A stretch of DNA of 60,199 bases from positions 1 to 60,199 of the forward strand of contig JBLHLC010000027.1 of NCBI GenBank assembly GCA_047619685.1. Reading direction: 5' to 3'. The notes under the pieces were generated by a model. The model was not told where the DNA came from. It worked only from the letters and a program-made list of their open reading frames with translations, and did no database searches. Source of the stretch: JABDJZ01 sp047619685. GTDB taxonomy: Bacteria > Bacteroidota > Rhodothermia > Rhodothermales > UBA10348. The position numbers and the translations under genes are program-made. This document shows, one piece after another, positions 17,414 through 26,700 of this stretch (position 1 is the first letter of the stretch; each line of letters begins with the position of its first letter).

Positions 17414-17679
17414 TCTTCCGGCTTCGATTTGTACATCGGCGACGAGCTACTGAGAGGCGCGACCGTCTGGGCGCCTTGCCGAAAAACGATCTCTCCCGAT
17501 TGTCTCGGGGACCCCTGCGGGCTCGTCATATGATGGGTACGGAGCTAAACCCAAAATTTGCGACATCCGTCACCACAGATCGGCCGGCTACTGCCTGTTA
17601 TCGGACTTACTGCCGCATGGGTATCGGCTCGCCAAAGAGCACATACGTCCCACAAATGGCGAATTTGGGCCAATAGAAA
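17414..17679. other. Non-coding region upstream of T9SS fragment
   Basis: I see no supported gene, tRNA or repeat here. It separates the orphan T9SS tail from the terminator of the large surface-protein gene. It probably contains decayed sequence of the lost cargo gene, but no frame shows recognisable homology. Confidence 0.5.
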
Positions 17680-17707
17680 GGCCGGACGACATTGCTGTCG
17701 CCCGGCC
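17680..17707 (-). terminator. Hairpin terminator of the large surface-protein gene
   Basis: Stem GGCCGG-A-CGACA, loop TTGC, TGTCG-C-CCGGCC: 11 base pairs with one A/C mismatch. It starts 25 bases after the TAA/TAG end of the minus-strand gene at 17732 and is followed on that strand by CTTTCTATT. Position and shape fit Rho-independent termination. Confidence 0.6.
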
Positions 17708-17731
17708 AAACTCGTGTCCGCAATCTTTCCG

Positions 17732-20700
17732 CTACTTCAGCAGCAGCATCACCTTATCCAGCGATCCCGCCTCGGTTCGCAGCCTGTAGATGTACGGACC
17801 GCTGGGAAGGGCGCCCGCGTTGAACCCGACTTCGTGCTGTCCACCGGGCACAACACCGTCAATCAGGGTCGCCACCTGTCGCCCAACTACGTCGTGCACG
17901 GTAAGCGTGACACGCCCGCTGGCCGGTAGACCGAATGAAATGGTCGTCCGCGGGTTGAACGGATTGGGGTAATTCTGATTCAGAGAGACCGCGGACGGAA
18001 TCTCGACCGGCTTGTCTGCCGATGTCGAGACCGACGATCCGATTGCCACCGTCTCGGTGCCTCCTCCGGCCGGTCCGACAACCAGCGAGGTTCCGTCGGG
18101 ACTCACCGCGACGATTCCGATCTGCTGGTTTCGGAGAGTAACCGGAACCCACAGAGGAAGCGTGGAGCGATCACTCGGAAGTTCGAATACACCGCCACCC
18201 CAGGTGGCTACATACATGGACCCCGTCTCGGTTGGTGAAGAGTCCTCCGGGCCGAAGGCAATAGACCTGACCTCCTTGAACTGCCCGAGTCCGCTTGAAG
18301 CATCGTTCCACGTCACGCCGCTGTCCTGCGAGAAGAAAATCCCCCGAGATGTCCCGGCCCACAGTGTGGACGGCGACAACTCCGGATCGAACTCAAGGTC
18401 AAAGACGTGAATGGAGCCGTCGTTGGGCATCGCGGGACCGGAGACCTTGGTCCAGGACTCCCCATAGTCATTGCTCCGATACACGCCGTCGCCGAAGGTG
18501 CCCGCGTACACACGGCCAGCAACGGTCGGATCCGTCGCAAACGTCCACGGAGTATGTGACGCCCCGCCAGGGAGGCGGCCTGCGAAGTCCCAGTACGCGC
18601 CCCCAACCAGTCGCCACACCTGGCCGTCATCAGCCGAGATAAAGATCGTGCCGTCTACCGGCGACTCGTCGATGGCGTAGACCGTGGTCAGCGTGGGGCC
18701 GCCGAAATCGACCGGCGTATAGCTGCGCCCGCCATTTGAACTGGTGTGAAGCCCGCCCCAACCCGCCGTAGCGACATAGGTGATCCCGGAGGATGACACC
18801 AGGATGTCGTTCACGAAGAGATTCGTCGGGAGGTCGTCCTCTACCAGCGTCCAGCGTCCCCCGATGTATCCTGGGATGTTGCGGTAAAGACCCGCGTTGT
18901 GCGTCCCCACAAAGGTCTCCACCACACCCAACGCATTCACATAGAAGTCAATCGCCTGCACGACGGTGTTCGTCGGGAATCGGATGGGTCTATCGAACGT
19001 GATGCTGGCCGTTGCGGAGTTGTCGAGCGGATTCACGTCGGCGGGACTGACCGCCGTAATAGTGGCCGTGTTTGTACCGGTCCCAGACGCCGCCAGGCCA
19101 ACCAGGACCTGGTAGGACAAAGTGGCGGTCTCGCCGGATGCAAGCCCAACACCGGACCACGTTAACGTGGCTCCTGACCCGCCTGTCGAACCGAATGCAC
19201 CTTCGCTGATCACCTCGGCACAGATACACGTCAACGTGGCCGGGAGCACATCGGTCACTTCGACGCCCGAGGCCGTCGCGACGCCATTGTTGGTCACCGC
19301 CACCGTAAAGACGACGATGTCGCCGGCAATAGCGGTAGAAGAGCTCATCCACTTGCTGATGGCCAGGTCAGTTTGGGTGGGATCGTCGATTTGTGTTTCG
19401 ATCTCCTGGAAGAAGATGGTCTCACGATTCGTGAAGGACCAATTCCCGGTCCCGCCCAGATTTGTAAGTACCGCGCCGGTTGCACCTGCGAGGTCTATAT
19501 CAAGCGCATCGCCAGGGGCCACCGTCGGAGTTCCGCCAAAGACAAAGACATTGTAGTTGGCGCTCGGCGTGATGTTGAATCGATCGTTTCCTGCATTCCC
19601 GTTCAGAACAGGGTCGATTGTCAGGCCCGAATCCAGCTCGGTAAGTGTGACCGTGTCATTACCCAGGCCCAGGTTGACCACAAGGGTCGCGCTCGGATTC
19701 CTGTAGGTAACGGACTCGGCAGAGTCTCCGTCGATGAACGAGAAGCCGTTCCCGATTATGCCGTCGTCAGACATCACCACGGTTTCCGATCCCGCCGTAA
19801 ACGTAAAGATGCGGTTGACGGCCACGAGTAAGTCGATAATGGGATCCAGCCCGGTATATGTGACGATCAAATTACCGTCGACCTCGACCCGGCCATCGTT
19901 CTCGTTTTCAAAGACGTGCTCGACGGTCGTCAGGCCCGTTCCACCCACCAGGGTGATGCTGTCAAAACCTAGTCCAGCGTTAAAGACAATGCCGCTGGCT
20001 CCGATGAGGCCCAGGAGGTCCAGATTGATTTCCAACGTGTCATTCCCGCTGGTCCCAAGGACCACGACGGAAGTAACCCCACCCGGGGTCCCTCGAAATA
20101 TTTCGACTCCATTCTGAACGATCACCATCTGCCCACCATCCAGGAAGATCCGGGTCGCGGTAGCGGTCCCTACCCCACTAAGATTCCCGTGAATGGTTAC
20201 CGTTGCCGCTGAGGTGGAATTATCAAATGCAGCCTGCGCGCTGGGGAAATACGCAATCGATCCGCTTGGGGCGCTGAAGAAACCCAGGGACGGACTAGTG
20301 GAGCTCGCGTACGGCTGAAGCGAGATCTCATCAATCACCGCAAGGGACGAGATATTCAGCACGAACACCGTGGCGCCGCTAAAGCTCGCGTTGGTTTCCG
20401 AGACCGTGCTGTTGCCCACCTGCATGGTGACGCCCATCGGAATGTTGATGTAACTGTTCCCCGTCACAAGTCCGCCGGTATCATCAGCTCCGGATTCATC
20501 GCTAAGTACCGCGACGCCGAGTCCGGGCTGGGTCCCGTACACGTTGTGAGTCCCACCAGGGAGGTCCTCGAGACGGTTGCCCGTGACGATAACGCCCGCA
20601 CCGGCCGTGGCTCCAACGGTGCTGAACACGAACACGCCTGCGCCACCTGAAAATCCGTTGTACACGGCACTCCCGCCCAGGTCAAAGATGCGGTTGTTCA

Positions 20701-21895
20701 GAATCTGGAGACCTGTGATCGCGCCACGGCTGGGGACAGTCCCGCCTCCGACGGCCCAGACACCATAGCTATAGGAGTATCTGAGGCTGTTGGGATTGGA
20801 GTTTGATAACCCGTGTATCAGGTTGTTCTGAATGGTCACGCCGTCTGTAGCCGCAAACATCTTGACGCCAGTCCAGGTTGAAGCGTCTCCCTTGATGTCG
20901 AAGCCGTCGATCTCTACGCCGTCCGACGTGATCGAGAAGCCTACCGGGAATCCGCTCGCGTCCAGGATGGATTCCGAAAAGGCACCGGCAAGGCGTCCAA
21001 CGCCCGAAATACCGGCCTTGGCGCCATTGATGGTGATCGCCTTGTCCACGCTCACCGATTCAGCGTAGGTCCCCGATAGCACCTGAATGGTGTCGCCTGC
21101 GAATGACCGGTCGACCGCCCATTGAATGGTGCGGCATGGATTCGCTGGGTTCGTACACAGATTCAGGGAATCGGTGCCGCCATCGTCCACGTAGCGCGTC
21201 TGATTGATCGGGTAGTATGCCGTACTCGAAATGCCGACGGCCGGGAGCACCAACTGGTGCTCGTCATCTCTTTTGTTGAAGGGAGCCAGGGAAGTCTCGT
21301 TTACGCCGCCAAGTCCGTCCAATTGTTTGACAAGGACCTCCACGTTCGTAAAGGCCGCCGCGGTCTCGACCACAAAGCTGTCGTCCGTGTGCATGACGGC
21401 ACCCATGAACAGGTTCTCGTAGGTGTTCAGGAGAATCTGCCCGCCGGTATCGATCCGGCCGGAGTCGTCATCCTGCATCAGAGCGACTCCCAGTCCCGGC
21501 TGCGGCCAGAGGATGTGGGTGCCGTTGGCCAGGTCCGCGAACTGGTTCTCCGAGATCAGTGCGCCAGTGCCACTCCCGTTTCCAAGGAGGCTGAAAAGGA
21601 AGATGCCCGCGCCGCCAGACACGTGGCCGCTCGGCAGGCTGGCGCCGCCAAGGTCGTAGATGCGGTTGTACAGTATGGAAAGGTGGGACAGGCTGCCGCG
21701 CGATCCCACGGTGCCTCCACCGAGACCCCAGATCCCGTAGCTGTACGAGAACGAATTTGAGTTCGGGTTCTCATCCGCCATTCCGTGAATGAAATTGTTC
21801 TGGATGCTGATGAGATCCCTCGTCCCAAACATCCGGATCCCGGCCCAGGTATCGTCGTCCCCAAGGATGTCGAATCCTTCGATAGTGACCTGCAT
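17732..21895 (-). CDS. Giant surface protein: beta-helix repeats, DUF11, BNR-like propeller, T9SS tail
   Basis: The open frame codes for 1387 residues, but its ATG at 21895 is not the natural start: the true 5' end lies upstream in another frame (see 21891-22292). Two beta-helix blocks (about 1-180 and 240-460) share GFDI.GD..TW.G..MF and IQNN.IHG motifs, typical of pectin-lyase-like surface proteins. An Ig-like/repeat region follows, then a DUF11 domain (about 840-970; VTNNGVATASGVEVTDVLPATL), a BNR/sialidase-like propeller (about 1000-1270; GVYRSNDYGESW, VTWNDASSG) and a type A sorting domain (about 1300-1387; NQNYPNPFNPRTTISF, VVGRQVATL). Predicted T9SS-exported surface adhesin or enzyme; no catalytic residues identified. 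Confidence 0.82.
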   Translation of the reverse strand: MQVTIEGFDILGDDDTWAGIRMFGTRDLISIQNNFIHGMADENPNSNSFSYSYGIWGLGGGTVGSRGSLSHLSILYNRIYDLGGASLPSGHVSGGAGIFLFSLLGNGSGTGALISENQFADLANGTHILWPQPGLGVALMQDDDSGRIDTGGQILLNTYENLFMGAVMHTDDSFVVETAAAFTNVEVLVKQLDGLGGVNETSLAPFNKRDDEHQLVLPAVGISSTAYYPINQTRYVDDGGTDSLNLCTNPANPCRTIQWAVDRSFAGDTIQVLSGTYAESVSVDKAITINGAKAGISGVGRLAGAFSESILDASGFPVGFSITSDGVEIDGFDIKGDASTWTGVKMFAATDGVTIQNNLIHGLSNSNPNSLRYSYSYGVWAVGGGTVPSRGAITGLQILNNRIFDLGGSAVYNGFSGGAGVFVFSTVGATAGAGVIVTGNRLEDLPGGTHNVYGTQPGLGVAVLSDESGADDTGGLVTGNSYINIPMGVTMQVGNSTVSETNASFSGATVFVLNISSLAVIDEISLQPYASSTSPSLGFFSAPSGSIAYFPSAQAAFDNSTSAATVTIHGNLSGVGTATATRIFLDGGQMVIVQNGVEIFRGTPGGVTSVVVLGTSGNDTLEINLDLLGLIGASGIVFNAGLGFDSITLVGGTGLTTVEHVFENENDGRVEVDGNLIVTYTGLDPIIDLLVAVNRIFTFTAGSETVVMSDDGIIGNGFSFIDGDSAESVTYRNPSATLVVNLGLGNDTVTLTELDSGLTIDPVLNGNAGNDRFNITPSANYNVFVFGGTPTVAPGDALDIDLAGATGAVLTNLGGTGNWSFTNRETIFFQEIETQIDDPTQTDLAISKWMSSSTAIAGDIVVFTVAVTNNGVATASGVEVTDVLPATLTCICAEVISEGAFGSTGGSGATLTWSGVGLASGETATLSYQVLVGLAASGTGTNTATITAVSPADVNPLDNSATASITFDRPIRFPTNTVVQAIDFYVNALGVVETFVGTHNAGLYRNIPGYIGGRWTLVEDDLPTNLFVNDILVSSSGITYVATAGWGGLHTSSNGGRSYTPVDFGGPTLTTVYAIDESPVDGTIFISADDGQVWRLVGGAYWDFAGRLPGGASHTPWTFATDPTVAGRVYAGTFGDGVYRSNDYGESWTKVSGPAMPNDGSIHVFDLEFDPELSPSTLWAGTSRGIFFSQDSGVTWNDASSGLGQFKEVRSIAFGPEDSSPTETGSMYVATWGGGVFELPSDRSTLPLWVPVTLRNQQIGIVAVSPDGTSLVVGPAGGGTETVAIGSSVSTSADKPVEIPSAVSLNQNYPNPFNPRTTISFGLPASGRVTLTVHDVVGRQVATLIDGVVPGGQHEVGFNAGALPSGPYIYRLRTEAGSLDKVMLLLK

Positions 21896-22292
21896 CTGCC
21901 TGCACGTCGAAACCGAAGGCGAGACCTCTCACGTCCAGAATTGACTCGGCCCCAGAACCCGCGCTCCGGGAGTCCACAGATATCCCTGTGCCGGCTCCCG
22001 CAATGGTTACCGACTTGTTCACGACCACGGATTCGGCATATGTGCCTGCCGCAACGGAAACAGTCCCGCCGGCCCCGACCAGGCCAATAGCGTGGCCTAT
22101 AGTGAGGCAGGCCGTCCCTGACGTCAGACAGAGACCGACATCAGCGCCCGAAGGGCTGACATAGACTGTCTGAGCGTTCGCGGACGACGCGAATACGAAG
22201 GCGATCAGGAGGACTCCGAAGAGTACCTAGCCACGACGAACGGCGACACTGGCGGGTGTCACCGTCGGAACGGTTCTGGCAAGCATGTACAT
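21891..22292 (-). pseudogene. Disrupted 5' end of the giant surface protein (in-frame TAG and frameshift)
   Basis: Upstream of the main ORF another minus-strand frame encodes the missing start: ATG 22292 (or 22286) gives MLARTVPTVTP, then a TAG at 22227-22229 falls just before a good signal-peptide core (VLFGVLLIAFVFASSANAQ). It continues TVYVSPSGADVGLC, GHAIGLVGAGGTVSVAAGTY and ILDVRGLAFGFDV. The last part is homologous to the second block inside the main ORF (ILDASGFPVGFSI). At about 21890 one extra base moves the sequence into the main frame, where VTIEGFDILGD resumes exactly as expected (compare VEIDGFDIKGD). So one gene, 17732-22292, carries a nonsense codon and a +1 frameshift. Confidence 0.75.
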
Positions 22293-22568
22293 CGACACGA
22301 AATCGGCGATGATCCGAACTCAATGGCGGTAGAGGTCGGCGCCGGCTATCCGTGCTATTGTTGAGGGTGAAGCCCGGGTACCAAAAAAGATTGGATGTGA
22401 AAGCGAAAGTATCCGGTGCTTTCGTCTACGATATTAAAATTAGGATTCGCGTTTTGACCAGCCAGTTTTTTTCAATCTTTTTACAGGAATACCCGCAATC
22501 TATTCCAGCCCAATAACTTACAAGGTGTTTTTTTATTTCACTTTATTTCGCGAATCCGATCGCAAAGG
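22293..22568. other. AT-rich intergenic region upstream of the surface-protein gene
   Basis: No gene is seen. The stretch 22380-22560 is clearly more AT-rich than its surroundings, with T-runs near 22468 and 22528, as expected for a promoter or leader of the minus-strand surface-protein gene. It contains a small hairpin, CGAAAG-loop-CTTTCG (about 22403-22424), followed on the minus strand by a T-run near 22387. That could be an attenuator or the end of the PPK2 transcript. No -35/-10 pair is convincing. Confidence 0.4.
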
Positions 22569-23420
22569 TCAAATCAGGGACTCGGGGGCGAACTCCGCCG
22601 GGTCGAATGTGGGCGCGGGGAACTGCGGGTCCATGGACTCCAGTGTATTCACGATGAGCTGGGCAATAGCCAGGTTTCGATACCAGCGGGTCTCGGCCGG
22701 GATCACGTACCAGGGCGCCGTCTTCGTCGAGCAACGGCCAATCGCCACCTCGTAGGCTTCCATGTACGCTTGCCACAAAGCTCTCTCCTGCAAGTCTCCC
22801 GGATTAAACTTCCAGTGCTTGTCCGGGCGTCCGAGCCTCCGCCGCAAGCGCTCGAGCTGGTAGTCCTTGGATATGTTGAGCATGATCTTCAGCACGCGGG
22901 TTCCCGTTCCGTGCAGGAGCTGCTCAAACTGGTTGATTTGATCGTATCTGGCGTCAATTGCGGCCGGCGAGGCCCAGCCGTGGACACGTACGATCAGGAC
23001 ATCTTCGTAGTGGGACCGGTTGAAGATCCCTATCTGGCCTTTCGGAGGCACCTCACGATGGACACGCCACAAGTAGTCCCGGGCCAGCTCCCGCTTTGAG
23101 GGAGCCTTGAAACTCCTGACCCACACGCCCTGTGGGTTTACACCCTCCGTGACGGCACGAATCGTACTGTCCTTCCCGCCCGTGTCCATGGCCTGAAGAA
23201 CAACAAGGAGGGCTTGGTTCGATTCTGCATACAGACGCTCCTGCAGATCTGCCATGCGCCCGCGGAGGTCGGATAGCAGCGCTTTGCTCTCTTTTTTGGA
23301 GAGGTGTAGGCCGTTTGTCCCTGCCGGATTGAGCTCGGCCAGTTTGAACGAACTCTGGGGCTCGACTCGGTGAACTTCTGGATTGAGCATGTTTGCCGAT
23401 CTGGGAGATGTATGAATCAT
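22569..23420 (-). CDS. PPK2-family polyphosphate:nucleotide phosphotransferase
   Basis: 283 residues if started at ATG 23420; ATG 23390 (MLNPEVHRVEP) is an equally possible start, and the frame is open to 23507. The PPK2 fold is clear: LLVVLQAMDTGGKDSTIRAV contains the Walker A-type loop, GVWVRSFKAPSKRELARDYLWR leads to the lid region, HYEDVLIVRVHGW is the Walker B strand, and KIMLNISKDYQLERLRRR and WKFNPGDLQER follow. PPK2 enzymes transfer phosphate between polyphosphate and nucleotides, usually making NTPs or NDPs. Length matches single-domain PPK2 (270-300). It is divergent from the hybrid kinase gene. Substrate class cannot be decided by eye. Confidence 0.9.
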   Translation of the reverse strand: MIHTSPRSANMLNPEVHRVEPQSSFKLAELNPAGTNGLHLSKKESKALLSDLRGRMADLQERLYAESNQALLVVLQAMDTGGKDSTIRAVTEGVNPQGVWVRSFKAPSKRELARDYLWRVHREVPPKGQIGIFNRSHYEDVLIVRVHGWASPAAIDARYDQINQFEQLLHGTGTRVLKIMLNISKDYQLERLRRRLGRPDKHWKFNPGDLQERALWQAYMEAYEVAIGRCSTKTAPWYVIPAETRWYRNLAIAQLIVNTLESMDPQFPAPTFDPAEFAPESLI

Positions 23421-23746
23421 GATGATACCAGCTTTACGGTATCCAGTCCATGCCGATACAACGAGAAACGGTGTATCCAAATGTGTTTCGATCCTCACGT
23501 GAACCACTCCGATCCTGAATCAGGTTGTTGGCTCGCTTGGCTCTCTCAGGCCGGGGTAGAAATCAACCCGTCTGTCTCTGAGAACGAGCTTCGCAGGGCC
23601 GTTCGCGCACTGGCCGGCAAACGGCTGTGGTTCCAAGCCAATCCGGGCCAGAAGCCGACTCCCGAGACGCTCAGGAGAGGAAGCACCCGCAGTGCTGTCC
23701 GACGGCGATCGGGCTCGGCAGAACCTCCGCTTCCGGTGAGAACAGC
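23421..23746. other. Divergent intergenic region between PPK2 and hybrid kinase genes
   Basis: This region must contain the promoters of both divergent genes. A palindrome-like CCTGAATCAGG (23514-23524) is the only obvious symmetrical site. A plus-strand frame from 23370 to 23750 overlaps the kinase ATG by four bases but has no recognisable domain, begins inside the PPK2 gene and has no signal, so it is not called a gene. No clear -35/-10 pair was identified. Confidence 0.4.
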
Positions 23747-26700
23747 ATGAGCCCAATCCACTTGTGCAAGCTCGTTTCGAGCCTCCTTCCTCTGATAGCC
23801 TTGCTGGCCTCCCCCTGGGCCGACGCCCAAGCTTCCTGGATCGGGACCCGCGGCGAGTCGTCATGGCAGTCCGTGGCCAACCATGGTGAATTGGGCAGGC
23901 TCCGAACCGTGCGCCTGACGGCGATGGACGGGCTGCCCACGAACATGATCAAGGACCTCATGCGGGACCCCAGCGGCCTCCTCTGGATGGCGACGGACCA
24001 GGGACTCGTCTACTACGACGGAAAGAACTTCGAGACCTACACGCTTGCAAACGGCCTGGGCAGCAACTTCGCGAAGGGCGTCTTTATGGCTCGAACAGGC
24101 AGAACCTTCGCCATCACGGACATGGCCGTGCTCGAGGTCCATCGTGTGGGAGGGGAATTCACGTTCTCGGAAGTGGCATCAGGCTCTGACGTGCGGAAGG
24201 CCGATCAATTGTACTACCCCAAATTCTTCTTTGAGGACGCATCCTCGCGGTTGTGGGGATCGGACGCTCGAGGTCTATTCCGACTTCGGCCCGGGCAGAG
24301 TCCGAAGCTTTACATCCTTCCGGAGTATTCCTGGCCCGACTCTTTCACGCGGACCTATCGTCTGGTGGAGATGGAGGACGGGAGACTCGTCGTGAGCGCA
24401 GAGCCGGGATACCTCTTCGTTTATGACGAATCAGGTGACACCTTCGTCCCGATCGAAATGACTGCGGACTTTGGGAAGATCCACGACATCGAATACCGCG
24501 GGGGCACAGCCGTTCTCCTCGGCACGGACCTGGGCGTCTACTCCGTGCAGTTGGACGGAAGTGGACGAATCGAGAGACTCCCGTCCCCGAAGGCAGTCCA
24601 CGAACTTCATTTTACTGAAGACGGCGCGCTCGTTATTGGCACATCTTCGACCGGCCTGTACATCCTTGGGTCGGAGAACACATTGCGGAAGGTGGACGCC
24701 TTCACTGGATCGACTGTCAACGGCATCATAAGCGACGATGAGGGAAACCTGTTTGTCGCCGGGGACGACGGGATGACCATCATCTACATGCCGTTCTTCC
24801 AGGCCCTCTATTCTGGCCCGAACTCCGGCCTGGCTCCCCTCTCCACGACATTTGAGGGGGATGTACTGGCCATTGAGGCCGAAACGGCAGTCCGCTATCA
24901 CGTTGCTCTCCAGGACCAACGGAGCGTCCTAGTTGGCCCCGTTACCAACATGAGTGCAGCCGCGTCCAAGGGCCAGGCGGTCTGGGTTGGCACCTCGACC
25001 GGCGGGGTGCTCCGGTACATTGACCGGAAGAAGCAGTTTGAATTGGTTCTCGACTCGGACCAGCCGATCAAACGTATCGCGGTGGACGCGGAGGGCACGG
25101 CCTGGATACTTCAGATTGCGGGCGCTGGAATAGTCCGGGTCACGGCCGATGGGACCATGTCCCAGATCACCGAGGGACTTCCCAGGGTCCTGAACATGGT
25201 CAAAGTGATCGGCGGAGAGTTGTATCTGGCCGGGACTGGGCGAACCGACTACCTGCACAAATTCGACCGCCAAAGCGGCACTTTCCAGAACCTGTCCGAC
25301 GTGCAGAACACCCGCTGGTTACACGTTGTAGACCTTGACTTCGGAGCAAACGGTGACATTTGGCTTGGCACAGACCAAGGCCTCCTCGTGCAGACGAGTG
25401 GTGGTTTGGAGGTTCCGGAGGGCACCGGCCATCTCTTGGGATCGACCGTCACTGGTGTGGCGGTCGACGAATTCGATTCCGTCTGGTTTGGAATCGCACG
25501 AGGCTTCTTCCGATATCAAGGCGGCAACATCGCGGCTTTTGACCTGACAGATGGCCTTCCAAACATCACGGCCGCGGTCGGTTCAATCCACGTGGACGCG
25601 CTTGGGCGAGCCTGGCTGGGTTCGGTGACTGGACATGCGGTTTGGCAGCACCCGGTTTCCTCCCTCAGACCAACGCCCTCCCCGCACATCCAGCGCGTAT
25701 CGGGGAACGCGGAGTGGGACATCGCGCAGAACAGACTCACGCTCCCCAACAACGGCGTTGCCAACCTCTACCTCACCACCCCATCGTTCCCGAGCGACGG
25801 CCTCGAATACCGGTTCTCGTTCGATGACGGCGCAGAGTGGCATTTGGCCGATGACAACCTGATTGTACTGGACGGGTTTTCGTCCGGGATCTACCAAATC
25901 GGCGTTTCCTCCAGGCAGCACGGATTCGGATGGAGCCGTCCGACCTCTGTGACACTCACCGTCCGCTCGAGTTGGTACTGGTCCAAGTGGGCCGTCAGCC
26001 TGAATCTGGCTTTGATGGCAGCCATTCTCCTTTTCGGCAACAACGTGGTCCAGGCCACCAAGAAACGTCGGGAGGCCGAGCGGGCGTTGCGTGATCGGGC
26101 GGTCGAATTGACCGTAGCCAAGAAAGACCTTGAGCGCACAGTAACCGAACTTGAACGGGCAAAATTCGCTGCCGAGGAAGCTGTTCGTGCCAAGAGCGCT
26201 TTCCTCGCAAACATGAGCCATGAGATCCGGACCCCGATGAATGGGGTCATCGGGATGACGAGTCTCCTTGCCGAGACTGTCTTGAATGCAGAGCAGACCG
26301 AGTACGTTCAGATCGTCCGAAACTCCGGGCAGTCGCTGCTCGGAATCATCAATGACATTCTGGATTTTTCGAAGATCGATGCCGGCCAACTCGAACTTGA
26401 CGAACGGGATTTCAGCATTCTTGAGGTCCTGGAGGACTCCATTCGGACCATGAGCCAAAGCGCCAGTTCGAAGGGAGTCGAGTTGACCCACTTTGTTGAC
26501 TTGGCCGTGCCGAGGCTTCGTGGCGATGCAGGACGTATCCGTCAGGTCCTTGTCAACCTCCTCTCCAACGCCGTCAAGTTCACGGAGGCCGGTCATGTCT
26601 CGGTGACAGTCGAGGGTCGAGCAACCCAGGACGGCCGGTACCGATTGACCTGCCTGGTTGAAGACACAGGAATCGGCGTCCCGGCAGAGAGGATGGAAGC

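Noticed and set aside
17083..17676. 197-residue plus-strand ORF
   Set aside because: Antisense to the T9SS-tail fragment and rich in Arg and Ser; no domain or plausible start signal.
22141..22323. 60-residue minus-strand ORF upstream of the surface-protein gene
   Set aside because: It is an alternate frame over the signal-peptide region; the family sequence is in the other frame.
23370..23750. 126-residue plus-strand ORF overlapping the hybrid kinase start by four bases
   Set aside because: The overlap is suggestive of coupling, but it starts inside the PPK2 gene, has no recognisable domain and no evidence beyond being open.
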